From NCBI RefSeq assembly GCF_004137255.1, contig NZ_SDWT01000001.1, positions 1,550,001-1,614,000 of the forward strand: DNA of 64,000 nucleotides. Direction: 5' to 3'. Under the pieces are notes generated by a model. That model saw only the letters and a program-made list of their open reading frames with translations. It was not told the DNA's origin and made no database searches. This stretch comes from Nocardioides oleivorans. GTDB lineage: Bacteria; Actinomycetota; Actinomycetes; Propionibacteriales; Nocardioidaceae. Numbering within the stretch: the stretch's first letter is position 1; each line of letters opens with the position of its first letter. The position numbers were made by a program, and so were the translations under genes. Of this stretch, positions 24,901 to 33,426 are shown in pieces.

Positions 24901-27493
24901 GTGGGAGCACTGGTCGACCGACGCGCGGTCGCTGGGCCACTACTTCCTCGGCACGGTCGACGACTGGTTCTACCAGTACGCCGCCGGCATCCGGCCCTCG
25001 AAGGAGGAGGGCTACCGCCAGGTCACCATCGCGCCCGCCACGACCGAGCAGATGGACTCGGCGCGGGCCACCACCGACACCCCCTACGGTCCGGTCACCT
25101 CCGACTGGCGCAAGCGCGGCCGCACCCTCGAGCTGCACGCCGAGGTCCCGGTCGGCAGCACCGCGACCGTGCGACTCCCGCTGGGCGAGGCGACGACCGC
25201 CGAGGAGGTCCTCGAGGGCGGAGCACCCGTCGCGGACGCCGACGGCGTGGAGAGCGTCACGATCGTCGACGGCGCCGCGGAGGTGGTCGTCGGGTCCGGG
25301 TCGTACGACTTCCGGGTCCAGCCCGACGCCGACCCCGAGCGCGACGTCTGGCTGACGCTCGCCCCGCTCACCGAGCCCGTCGTCCGTGGCGAGCACGCGG
25401 CCGGCAGCATCGTGGTCACCAACTGGGGCGGCGTCCCGATCACCGGGCTGACGGCCACCGTCGACGCCGGCGACCTCGAGATCACCGGTGACCTGCGAGC
25501 GGCCGACCTCGCGCCCGAGGCCTCGACCGAGCTCACCTTCGACGCAGCCGTCCCGCAGGACGCGCGACTCGGCGACCGCGAGGTGGAGGTCGTGCTGGCC
25601 TTCACCAGCGGGGGCCAGGACTACGAGGTCACCGAGACCTCGACGTGGGCCGAGATCGTCGCCGGCGTGGCCGTCGACGCGGTCACCGGTTCCGTGGCCG
25701 ACCCCCGCGGCCGCCTGGTCCCGGTCGACGTCACGCTGCGCAACGAGGGCACCCGGGCCCAGACCGGACAGGTGCGCGCCACCGTGCCTGCCGGGTGGCC
25801 GACGCCGCCGGCCGGCCCCACGGTGACCCTCGAGCCGGGGGAGACCCGCACGGTGACCACCCGCGTGCGCGTGGCCCAGCGGATCGTCGCCGGGACCCAG
25901 GCGATCGGTGCGCAGATGGTCCAGGGCGACCAGGTGCTCGCGAGCGGCCAGGGAACCCTGGCGGTCAGCCTCACGACGCCGCCGGCCGGACCGGTCGACC
26001 ACGTCGACTTCGGCAACAACGCCTCCGAGACCGCCCACCAGGTGCAGGCCGGACCCAACAGCGGCACGAGCAGCGAGGCCGGGCTGACCCGGCGCTACGC
26101 CAACTCGCAGTTCCCGGGCTCGTGGTACTCCGCGCTGGTCGACGTGCCTGCCGGACAGCCGTTCGGGGTCCGGATGATCGAGACCTTCGACGGTGCGCGC
26201 ACCAAGGAGCTCAACCTGTACGTCGACGACGTGCCGGTCGGGCGCTACTCCGTCACGCGCACCCAGGGCGGCCTCGGCTGGCTCGCGCACGACCTCCTGG
26301 TCGACGCCCCGGCGGCGCTCGCCGCCACGGCCGACGGCAAGGCGCGGATCAAGATCGAGTTCCCGACCGACGCCACCGACTTCGACCCGTCCGTCGCCGA
26401 CCTCTGGGTCGTCGCGGACCCGACGAAGGACACCGAGGCCCCGGCCGTCGGTGCCACGCTGAACGGCACGGCCGGCCAGGGCGGCTGGTTCACCAGCCCG
26501 GTCCAGGTGCAGGTCGATGCGCTCGACGACCTCGACGAGCAGCCGCGGGTCGAGGTGCAGGACGGCGCCACCTGGTTGCCGTACGTCGCCCCGGTCCAGG
26601 TGGCCGCCGACGGCGAGCACACGGTGACCTACCGCGCCACGGACGCGGCCGGCAACGCCACCGCGCCGGCTTCGGTCGAGGTGAGGGTCGACCAGACGGC
26701 ACCGGTGACGGTGGCCGACGTCGTCGTCCCGACGGGCAGCAGCGCCGCCGCGCAGGTGCGCCTCACCGCCACCGATGCGACGAGCGGTGTCGCGGCGACC
26801 ATGGTGAAGGTCGACGCCGGCGACTGGCAGCAGGCCAGCGGACCGGTGACCCTGCCGGACCGCGGTGCGCACCAGGTCGCGTGGTTCTCCACCGACGCCG
26901 CGGGCAACGCCGAGACCGTGCAGCACGCCCAGGTCGCAGCGATCCCGACCGACGGCAGCCAGCAGCTCGTCGCGCTGGCCCCGCCGCAGGTCAGCGGGAC
27001 CGCCGAGATCGGCCGGAGGCTGAAGGCCACCGACGGCTCGTGGAGCCGCGCCGACGTCACCGTCACCCACCAGTGGTTGCGCGACGGCGTCCCGATCCCC
27101 GGTGCGATCGAGCCGACCTACCGCGTGGGGAGGCGTGACCTGAAGGCCCGGATCTCCGTCCGGGCGACGGCCACCGCCGGCGCCTCGCGGGTGGACGCGA
27201 CGTCGCTCCTGACCGACCGGGTCGCCCGGGCGACGACGACGGTCCGGGTCCGCGTCCTGGGCACCTCGGCCCGGTCCGCGCGACTGCGGGTCGTCCTGTC
27301 GGCGGTCGGCGTCAAGGCGCGCGGCACCGTCGTCGTCCGCGTCGACGGCGCGCGGGTCGCCCGCGTCACCTCGCGGGGCACGACCACCCTCCGGGTGCCG
27401 CTCGGCCGGGGCACCCGCCACCGGGTCACGGTCACCTACCTCGGCTCACCGCAGGCCGCCCGGGCCACCACGAAGGTCGTGGTGCGCCGATGA
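21980..27493 (+). CDS. Secreted multidomain alpha-L-rhamnosidase 1 (GH78)
   Basis: An 1837-residue secreted enzyme that releases terminal L-rhamnose. Signal peptide about 1-40 (KRFTSAVATIALLAAGL...GAA). Then an N-terminal rhamnosidase beta-domain, a concanavalin-like insert (about 170-320, NNALMWQVS), a second beta-domain with CBM-like NGERISDD, and the (alpha/alpha)6 catalytic barrel with TDTPMFEKNGWTGD, whose Glu697 is the probable general acid. After the C-terminal beta-domain come a NEW3-like domain, a VDHVDFGNNASE module, two OmpL47-like repeats and a terminal Ig-like pair. No membrane anchor or sortase motif. GTG start with GGAG five bases upstream. Confidence 0.88.
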   Translation: MPTSHRVARKRFTSAVATIALLAAGLVGVGLAGTVAPAGAAEGVSLADLEVERKAEPIGIDLDHPRFGWVIESAARGVVQESYRVRVATEAEGLDGDLVWDSGTVQDDRSFDVQYEGPALASTTGYVWDVAIVTTSGTAVASSSFRTGFVDEADWDGAAWIGAPPPADPAEGWTDYTAEFDFSIQRHAFGALFRANGANNALMWQVSVVDGVAALRPHRKVNGGYTLLENKNIQAQISAAQLSQGVHTLSVTVSPGTATDSTRVVTKIDGIQVDDRQVAGTGTLSRGTVGFRSSTNAGTNEQFTVHGVRVTRTGDGEKLLATDFSDGNPFQGGTLVGKELRFTSSAETLLKAPDKPAPLLRKEFPVSKPVAHATWYVAAGGYADVTINGERISDDTLSPGFTDYDDTVQYVGTDVTDQLDQGDNVLGMELGRGFFGMLGGNVWNWQSPPWHGEPRARGVLALEYADGTTGRVVTDDSWTTRGGPRRLDDLYAGERYDARYEVPGWDTVSYDDSAWAAAAEVDGPSGELVGQRQQPIRVTRVLQPVSVTEPEDGVYVLKFPNVIAGRTRVTAQGPAGTTITLAHAEKLRANGRVNLDNNGGFQLGFQTDTFTLAGTGAEETFEPRFSYQGFQYVEVTGWPGDQAPPLSAFTAEWLHTDAAQTGEFQSSSDVMNRTHQAVVNTLYNNIHGIPTDTPMFEKNGWTGDAAVGAEMFMLNLDTHELFAKWMNDLDETREANGAPMVIAPSSGTWGAWGPSQPWHAAYVMIPWWLYQYGGDDRVMTELYDNIKAYVDLEYGRRQADGLVISNRLGDWVSPEGSPAGGHAPGEDQRVEGSAYLYLMLDQMATVAEHLGKTADATQFATRAGVVKDAFNTAYLDGDRYRGAGQDGNRYRQVHSVLALAFGLTPDEETTEAVAARLAADVEQRGYHLDTGTLGTKYLLPVLTEHGYADVAVRLAEQTSYPSWGFMLDNGATSMWEHWSTDARSLGHYFLGTVDDWFYQYAAGIRPSKEEGYRQVTIAPATTEQMDSARATTDTPYGPVTSDWRKRGRTLELHAEVPVGSTATVRLPLGEATTAEEVLEGGAPVADADGVESVTIVDGAAEVVVGSGSYDFRVQPDADPERDVWLTLAPLTEPVVRGEHAAGSIVVTNWGGVPITGLTATVDAGDLEITGDLRAADLAPEASTELTFDAAVPQDARLGDREVEVVLAFTSGGQDYEVTETSTWAEIVAGVAVDAVTGSVADPRGRLVPVDVTLRNEGTRAQTGQVRATVPAGWPTPPAGPTVTLEPGETRTVTTRVRVAQRIVAGTQAIGAQMVQGDQVLASGQGTLAVSLTTPPAGPVDHVDFGNNASETAHQVQAGPNSGTSSEAGLTRRYANSQFPGSWYSALVDVPAGQPFGVRMIETFDGARTKELNLYVDDVPVGRYSVTRTQGGLGWLAHDLLVDAPAALAATADGKARIKIEFPTDATDFDPSVADLWVVADPTKDTEAPAVGATLNGTAGQGGWFTSPVQVQVDALDDLDEQPRVEVQDGATWLPYVAPVQVAADGEHTVTYRATDAAGNATAPASVEVRVDQTAPVTVADVVVPTGSSAAAQVRLTATDATSGVAATMVKVDAGDWQQASGPVTLPDRGAHQVAWFSTDAAGNAETVQHAQVAAIPTDGSQQLVALAPPQVSGTAEIGRRLKATDGSWSRADVTVTHQWLRDGVPIPGAIEPTYRVGRRDLKARISVRATATAGASRVDATSLLTDRVARATTTVRVRVLGTSARSARLRVVLSAVGVKARGTVVVRVDGARVARVTSRGTTTLRVPLGRGTRHRVTVTYLGSPQAARATTKVVVRR

Positions 27494-30400
27494 AGACCTC
27501 GTCGAAAGGCACCCCCATGTCCCGTGCACCCCACCTCGCGCGCCTGCTCGTCGGCTCGCTCGCGCTGACGATCGGGCTCGGCGCGCTGTCCCCGACGGCG
27601 GCCACTGCCGAGGAGGCCACGACGGCCACGGCGGCCGCGGCGGCCACGCCGCTCACGGTCACCGGGCTCGAGACCAACGCCCGGGTCGACCCGATCGGCA
27701 TCCCCGGCGACGCGCCGAGCCTGTCGTGGCACTCCACGTCGACGGGCCGCGGCGCGGTGCAGTCGGCGTACCAGGTCCGCGTCGCGGCGAGCGAGGCCGA
27801 CCTCGGCGGCGCCACCCTGTGGGACAGCGGCAAGGTCGTCTCCGACCGGCAGGTCGACGTCGCCTACGGCGGCCCCGACCTCGAGTCGGGCACCCGCTAC
27901 GCCTGGCAGGTCCGGGTCTGGAACGGCGACGACGAGGCGTCGGGCTGGAGCGAGCCGGCGTCCTTCGAGACCGGCCTGCTGACCGCCGGTGACTGGCAGG
28001 GCGACTGGATCGGCCGGTCCGCATCGGGCGAGGTCGACCGCTGGGACAACTACACCACCGACATCGACTTCGACATCGCCGACATGGCCGTCGGTGTGTT
28101 CATCCGCGCCGCCAACACGAGCAACGCCCTCATGTGGCAGCTCTCCGTCGCGGACGGCACGCCGCGGTTCCGGCCGCACAAGCGCGTGAACGGCGGCTAC
28201 GCCCTCCTGGACAACAAGGTCATCCCCGGCATCACCGCTGCCCAGCTGCTGAACGGCACGCACCGCCTGTCCGTCACCGTCGACGCCAGCACCGTCACGA
28301 CCCTGCTCGACGGCACCCAGATCGACCAGCGCACCGACACCTCGTTCAGCAAGGGCTTCGTCGGCTTCCGCCAGGACTTCGTCGACGCCGGCAACGTCAA
28401 CGAGGCCGCCGACATCAAGAAGGTCACCGTCACCCGCAAGAACGGGGACGTGCTCCTCGACACCGACTTCTCCGACGGCAACCCGTTCGACGGCGGCACC
28501 CTGACCGCCGGCGGGCTCCGCGTCGCCGACCGCAAGGACGTCCTCTACCGCTCTCCCGACTCCAACAAGCCCCTCCTCAGGACGTCGTTCACCACCGAGC
28601 CCGGCAAGACGGTCGAGTCGGCACGCGTGTACGCCTCGGCGCAGGGCGTCTACGAGATGCGGCTCAACGGCGAGCAGGTGGGCGACCAGTTCCTGGCGCC
28701 CGGGTGGACCGAGTACCGCAAGCGCATCCAGCACCAGACCTACGACGTGACCGACCAGGTGCGCAGCGGCGTCAACGCGTTCGGCGCGGAGCTCGGCGAC
28801 GGGTGGTGGAAGGGCAAGATCGCGTCCTTCGGCTTCAACAACTACGGCTCCAACCTCGGCCTGATCGCCCAGCTGCGCATCGACTACACCGACGGGTCGA
28901 CCCAGGTCGTCAAGACCGACAGCACGTGGAAGAGCCACTTCGGCCCCTACGTGCAGGCCGACAACGTCGAGGGCGAGACCTACGACGCCAACGCCGAGCA
29001 GACCGGCTGGGACGAGCCGGGCTTCGACGACGCCGCGTGGGGCCAGGTCACGACTGCGACCAACACCACCGCGCGCCTGGTGCCGCAGCCCGACGAGCCC
29101 GTGCGGGTCACCGACGAGATCGCGGCGAAGAAGCACACCACGCCCGCGCCCGGCGTCGAGATCTACGACCTCGGCCAGAACATGGTCGGCGTCGCGCGGA
29201 TGAAGCTCCAGGGCAGCGCCGGCACGACCGTCCGGATCCGCTACGGCGAGGAGCTCAACCGCGACGGCTCGCTCTACACCGCCAACATGCGCTCGGCGAA
29301 GGTCACCGACTTCTACACCTTCTCCAGCACCGGGACCGCGACGTACACGCCCAAGTTCACCCAGCACGGGTTCCGCTACCTGGAGATCACCGGCACCACG
29401 GCGGCGCCGGCGCTCGCCGACGTGACCGGAGTCGTGTGGGGCTCGGACCTGCGCGCGACCGGGGACCTCGAGACCTCGGACCCGATGCTCAACCGGCTGG
29501 TCAGCAACATCTCGTGGGGCCAGCGCGGCAACTTCCTGTCGATCCCGACCGACACCCCCGCCCGTGACGAGCGGCTCGGCTGGACCGGAGACATCAACGT
29601 CTTCGCGCCGACGGCGAGCTACCTGCGCGACACCCGGTCCTTCCTGGGCAAGTGGATGACCGACCTGCGCGACGCCGCCTACACCGACGGCAACGTCCCG
29701 GGCATCGCTCCGGTCGTGCCCAACGCCGGCGACTTCGGCTCGGGCCTCGGGTGGTCCGACGCCGCCATCACGGTGCCGTACGCCACCTGGAAGGCCTGGG
29801 GCGACGGCCGCATCGTGCGGGAGAACTACGCCGCGATGGAGAAGTTCCTCGGCTTCGTCCGCGCCAGCGCAGGCCCCGACCTGATCGACTCCGGTCGCGG
29901 GCACTGGGAGGACTGGCTCAACCTGGACGACCCGACCGGCGTCGGCGTGCTCGGCACGATGTACTACGCCGAGGACGCCCGGATGCTCTCGGAGATGGCC
30001 GCCGCGGTCGGCGAGGACGCGGACGCCGCTGACTACGCCGCCCTCTCGACGGCGGTGCGCCAGGCGTTCGTCGCCCAGTTCGTGCAGCCGGACGGCACGG
30101 TCCAGGGCAACAGCCAGGCGGGCTACGCGATGGCGCTCGGCATGGACATGGTCGCGGACCCCGCCCTGCGCGCGAAGGTTGCCGACAAGTTCGTCGCCAA
30201 GCTCGCCGCGAGCAACAACCACCTGACCACCGGCTTCCTCGGCACTCCCTGGCTGCTCCCTGCCCTCAGCAGCATCGGCCGCGACGACCTCGCCTACACG
30301 ATGCTCCTGCACAAGGACTACCCGTCCTGGGGCTACGAGATCGAGAAGGGCGCCACCACGATGTGGGAGCGCTGGAACTCGATCATGCCGGACGGCTCGT

Positions 30401-33348
30401 TCGGGCCGGTGGAGATGAACTCCTTCAACCACTACGCCTACGGCGCGGTCGGCGACTGGATGTACCAGAACATCGGCGGGATCACGGCCGTCGAGGCCGG
30501 CTACAAGGTGTCGCGGATCGCCCCCGTCGTCGGCGGTGGGCTGACCCACGGCGCCGGTGACTTCGCCTCGGCCTTCGGCCCGATCTCGACCGACTGGGCC
30601 CTGACCGACGACGGCATGACGCTCGCGGCGCAGGTCCCGGTCGGCACCACGGCCGAGGTCGTGCTGCCGGCCGACAACGCGTACGCCGTCCTCGAGGGCG
30701 GTGCGCTGCTCGCCGACGTCGACGGCGTGCAGTCCGTGGTCGACGACGGCGACACCGTCACCGTGACGGTCGGCTCCGGCAGCTACGACTTCGACGTCGT
30801 GGCCGGCAACTCGCGCCTCGGCTCGATCCTCGGGCAGCTCGACGCCCTCAAGGCGCACGTCGGTGTCCTCGCCGACGACGGCGACCTCACCGCGGGCGAC
30901 CGCGGCGCGATGGACGAGGGCATCGACGCCGTCCGCGGGCACGTCTCCGACGCGCTGCTCGCCGCAGTGGACAGCGACGGCTCGGCGTCCACCACCGCGC
31001 TCCGAGCGGCCCGTGCCGAGCTGCGCGACCTGCGGGCCTGGCTCGCCTCGTCGGCGGTCGCCGGACCGGTGAAGAGCTCGCTCGACGGAAGCCTCGGCGC
31101 CATCGAGAACAGCCTCGTGCTCGCGCTCACCACGGCGCTCGGCGTCACGACGACGCTCCCGCCGGTGGCCGGCGCCGTCCTCCCGGGCGGCACGGTCACC
31201 GGGACGGTCGACGTCACCAACGACGGCTCGGTCCCGCTCACCGGGCTGACCGGCACGGTGTCGGTCGACGGGCTCGGCGACGCCGCGGTCTCGGGCGGTC
31301 CCGTGGGTGCGGGGGCGACCGTGCAGCTGCCGGTCACCGTCGCGGTTCCCGAGGACGCGAGGCCCGGTGGCCACGACGCCACGCTGTCGCTGACCTACAC
31401 CGCGGGCGGCGACACCTTCACCGTCGAGCAGTCGACGGCCGACTGGGCCACGGTCACGTCCGGCCTCACGATCGGCGACCTCGCCGCCCGGGTCGACGGC
31501 GCAGACCCGACCGAGCACGCCACCGTGTCGGTCCCGGTCACCAACACCGGCTCCGCCGACGTGCGCGCCCATGCGCTGGTGACCCTCCCGCAGGGGTGGA
31601 AGTCCGTGCCCTCGTCCGACACGCTCGTGCCGGCCGGCGGAACCGTGACCCTCGAGGTGCCCGTGGTGGTGCCGCTCGACCTCGTCGGCGGCACCGTCCA
31701 GGCAGGCGTCTCCGTGGTCCGCCGAGGTGACGTGCTCGCCAGCCGCACCGGCTCGATCACCGTCGACCTGCCCCGCCCGCCCGAGGCCGACGTGCTCGAC
31801 CACGTCGACTTCGGCAACAGCGCGTCCGAGAACGCGCACGGGATCCAGGCCTCTCCGAGCAGCGGCACCAGCAGCGAGGCCGGCCTCAGCCGCCGGTACT
31901 CCAACTCCGCGGTCGTGGGCTCGTGGTTCTCCGCCACCGTCGACGTGCCGGCCGGCGAGCCGTTCGTGCTGCGCGGCGTGGAGACCTTCGACAAGGCGGT
32001 CACCAAGGACTACGACGTCTACGTCGACGGCGTGCTCGTGCACACCCAGCTGGTGCCGCGCACCGAGGGCGGCCAGGGCATCAAGGTCTACGACGCCGTC
32101 ATCGACCACCCGTCGCTGGTCGGCAACGACGGCAACGTCCGGGTCCGGTTCGAGTTCCCCGCGGACGGCTCCAGCCAGGGCGACCCGTCGATCGCGGACC
32201 TGTGGGTCCTCGAGATGCCCGACGACACCCAGGCGCCGGACGTCTCGGCCACCGTCGCCGGTGGCACGCAGGGCAGCAACGGGTGGTTCCGCTCGGACGT
32301 GAGCGTCCGGGTCGACACCGTCGACAACCGGGACGACGTGCCGGTCGCCCAGACCGGTCTCGACCCCGGGTCCGCGGCCGGCTGGCAGGACTACGTCGGC
32401 CCGGTCGCGGTCACCGGTGAGGGCGAGCACGTGCTCTCCTACCGGGCGAGCGACGCAGCGGGCAACGCGTCCACCACGCGCACCCTCACGGTCGGCATCG
32501 ACGCCACCGCGCCGAGCACGGTGCTCTCCGTCACCACCGCCAAGGACGCCGCCGGGGCCGACCGGGCGACCCTCGCCTTCGCCGCCACCGACGCCGTCAG
32601 CGGCGTGGCCACCACGCGCTACCGCGTGGACGGCGGTGCCTGGCAGGTCGCGGGCAGCGAGCCTGTCGCGGTCGAGGGGGTGGGCGACCACACGGTGCAG
32701 TACTCCTCGACCGACGTGGCCGGCAACGCCGAGGTCGTCCGGCAGGCGGTGCTGACCCTGGCCGCCGCGCCGCCCACCGAGCCGGGCACGCCCGGGACGG
32801 TGACCTCGGTCCTCGCGCCGCAGGTGTCGGGCACCGCCCGCATCGGGCAGGAGCTCGTCGCGACCACCGGGTCGTGGAGCACGGGTGGCCTGCAGCACGC
32901 CTACCAGTGGCTGCGCGACGGTTCGCCGATCGCGGGCGCGACCTCGACGTCGTACGCCGTCGGGGTGGCCGACCGCGGCCGCCGGCTCTCGGTGCAGGTG
33001 ACCGCGAGCAAGGCGGGCGTGACCCCGGCAAGCGCGACGTCCGTCGCGACCGCGCCGGTCCGCAAGGCGACCGCCACGGTCACCGCGAAGGTCGCGAGGA
33101 CGAAGGTGAGGGCCGACACGCGGGTGTCGGTCACCGCCAAGGTCAAGGCGCCGGGCGTGAAGGCGAGCGGCAAGGTGCGGTTCGTCGTCGACGGCAAGGT
33201 CGTCGCCACCGTGAGGCTGGCGAGGAACGGCACGGCCTCGGCGTCGGTCCTGGTCCGCAAGGGCACGCACAAGGTCGTCGTCCGCTACCTCGGCTCCGCC
33301 TCGGTGTCGAGGGCGACGTCGCCCCGTCGGGTCGTCAGCGGGAGCTGA
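27490..33348 (+). CDS. Secreted multidomain alpha-L-rhamnosidase 2 (GH78)
   Basis: A 1952-residue secreted GH78 enzyme. It repeats the plan of its upstream neighbour: signal peptide, N-terminal beta-domain, concanavalin-like insert (NALMWQLS, RPHKRVNGGYALLD), second beta-domain, and a barrel with the classic TDTPARDERLGWTGD, whose Glu694 is the likely acid. An alpha-helical stretch (about 1100-1200), NEW3-like domain, DHVDFGNSASE module, OmpL47-like repeats and Ig-like tail follow. ATG 27490 overlaps the previous stop (ATGA). However, GAAAGG seven bases before ATG 27517 makes the shorter form, starting MSRAPHLARLL, at least as likely. Substrate side chain probably differs from rhamnosidase 1. 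Confidence 0.9.
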   Translation: MKTSSKGTPMSRAPHLARLLVGSLALTIGLGALSPTAATAEEATTATAAAAATPLTVTGLETNARVDPIGIPGDAPSLSWHSTSTGRGAVQSAYQVRVAASEADLGGATLWDSGKVVSDRQVDVAYGGPDLESGTRYAWQVRVWNGDDEASGWSEPASFETGLLTAGDWQGDWIGRSASGEVDRWDNYTTDIDFDIADMAVGVFIRAANTSNALMWQLSVADGTPRFRPHKRVNGGYALLDNKVIPGITAAQLLNGTHRLSVTVDASTVTTLLDGTQIDQRTDTSFSKGFVGFRQDFVDAGNVNEAADIKKVTVTRKNGDVLLDTDFSDGNPFDGGTLTAGGLRVADRKDVLYRSPDSNKPLLRTSFTTEPGKTVESARVYASAQGVYEMRLNGEQVGDQFLAPGWTEYRKRIQHQTYDVTDQVRSGVNAFGAELGDGWWKGKIASFGFNNYGSNLGLIAQLRIDYTDGSTQVVKTDSTWKSHFGPYVQADNVEGETYDANAEQTGWDEPGFDDAAWGQVTTATNTTARLVPQPDEPVRVTDEIAAKKHTTPAPGVEIYDLGQNMVGVARMKLQGSAGTTVRIRYGEELNRDGSLYTANMRSAKVTDFYTFSSTGTATYTPKFTQHGFRYLEITGTTAAPALADVTGVVWGSDLRATGDLETSDPMLNRLVSNISWGQRGNFLSIPTDTPARDERLGWTGDINVFAPTASYLRDTRSFLGKWMTDLRDAAYTDGNVPGIAPVVPNAGDFGSGLGWSDAAITVPYATWKAWGDGRIVRENYAAMEKFLGFVRASAGPDLIDSGRGHWEDWLNLDDPTGVGVLGTMYYAEDARMLSEMAAAVGEDADAADYAALSTAVRQAFVAQFVQPDGTVQGNSQAGYAMALGMDMVADPALRAKVADKFVAKLAASNNHLTTGFLGTPWLLPALSSIGRDDLAYTMLLHKDYPSWGYEIEKGATTMWERWNSIMPDGSFGPVEMNSFNHYAYGAVGDWMYQNIGGITAVEAGYKVSRIAPVVGGGLTHGAGDFASAFGPISTDWALTDDGMTLAAQVPVGTTAEVVLPADNAYAVLEGGALLADVDGVQSVVDDGDTVTVTVGSGSYDFDVVAGNSRLGSILGQLDALKAHVGVLADDGDLTAGDRGAMDEGIDAVRGHVSDALLAAVDSDGSASTTALRAARAELRDLRAWLASSAVAGPVKSSLDGSLGAIENSLVLALTTALGVTTTLPPVAGAVLPGGTVTGTVDVTNDGSVPLTGLTGTVSVDGLGDAAVSGGPVGAGATVQLPVTVAVPEDARPGGHDATLSLTYTAGGDTFTVEQSTADWATVTSGLTIGDLAARVDGADPTEHATVSVPVTNTGSADVRAHALVTLPQGWKSVPSSDTLVPAGGTVTLEVPVVVPLDLVGGTVQAGVSVVRRGDVLASRTGSITVDLPRPPEADVLDHVDFGNSASENAHGIQASPSSGTSSEAGLSRRYSNSAVVGSWFSATVDVPAGEPFVLRGVETFDKAVTKDYDVYVDGVLVHTQLVPRTEGGQGIKVYDAVIDHPSLVGNDGNVRVRFEFPADGSSQGDPSIADLWVLEMPDDTQAPDVSATVAGGTQGSNGWFRSDVSVRVDTVDNRDDVPVAQTGLDPGSAAGWQDYVGPVAVTGEGEHVLSYRASDAAGNASTTRTLTVGIDATAPSTVLSVTTAKDAAGADRATLAFAATDAVSGVATTRYRVDGGAWQVAGSEPVAVEGVGDHTVQYSSTDVAGNAEVVRQAVLTLAAAPPTEPGTPGTVTSVLAPQVSGTARIGQELVATTGSWSTGGLQHAYQWLRDGSPIAGATSTSYAVGVADRGRRLSVQVTASKAGVTPASATSVATAPVRKATATVTAKVARTKVRADTRVSVTAKVKAPGVKASGKVRFVVDGKVVATVRLARNGTASASVLVRKGTHKVVVRYLGSASVSRATSPRRVVSGS

Positions 33349-33355
33349 CCCCGTC

Positions 33356-33392
33356 ACGGGAGGCGTCGGCACCCCCGGCCGGCGCCTCCCGT
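33356..33392 (+). terminator. Terminator-like hairpin after rhamnosidase 2
   Basis: ACGGGAGGCG (33356-33365) and CGCCTCCCGT (33383-33392) are exact complements with a GC-rich 17-base loop. No T-run, as is common in actinobacteria. It follows the stop by eight bases. Confidence 0.6.
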
Positions 33393-33426
33393 CCCGTCCC
33401 ACCCCCCACCAGCAGAAGGCAGCGAC

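Noticed and set aside
21989..27421. An 1810-residue minus-strand open frame antisense to rhamnosidase 1
   Set aside because: Same artefact of GC-rich codon use; no family motifs and no ribosome binding site.
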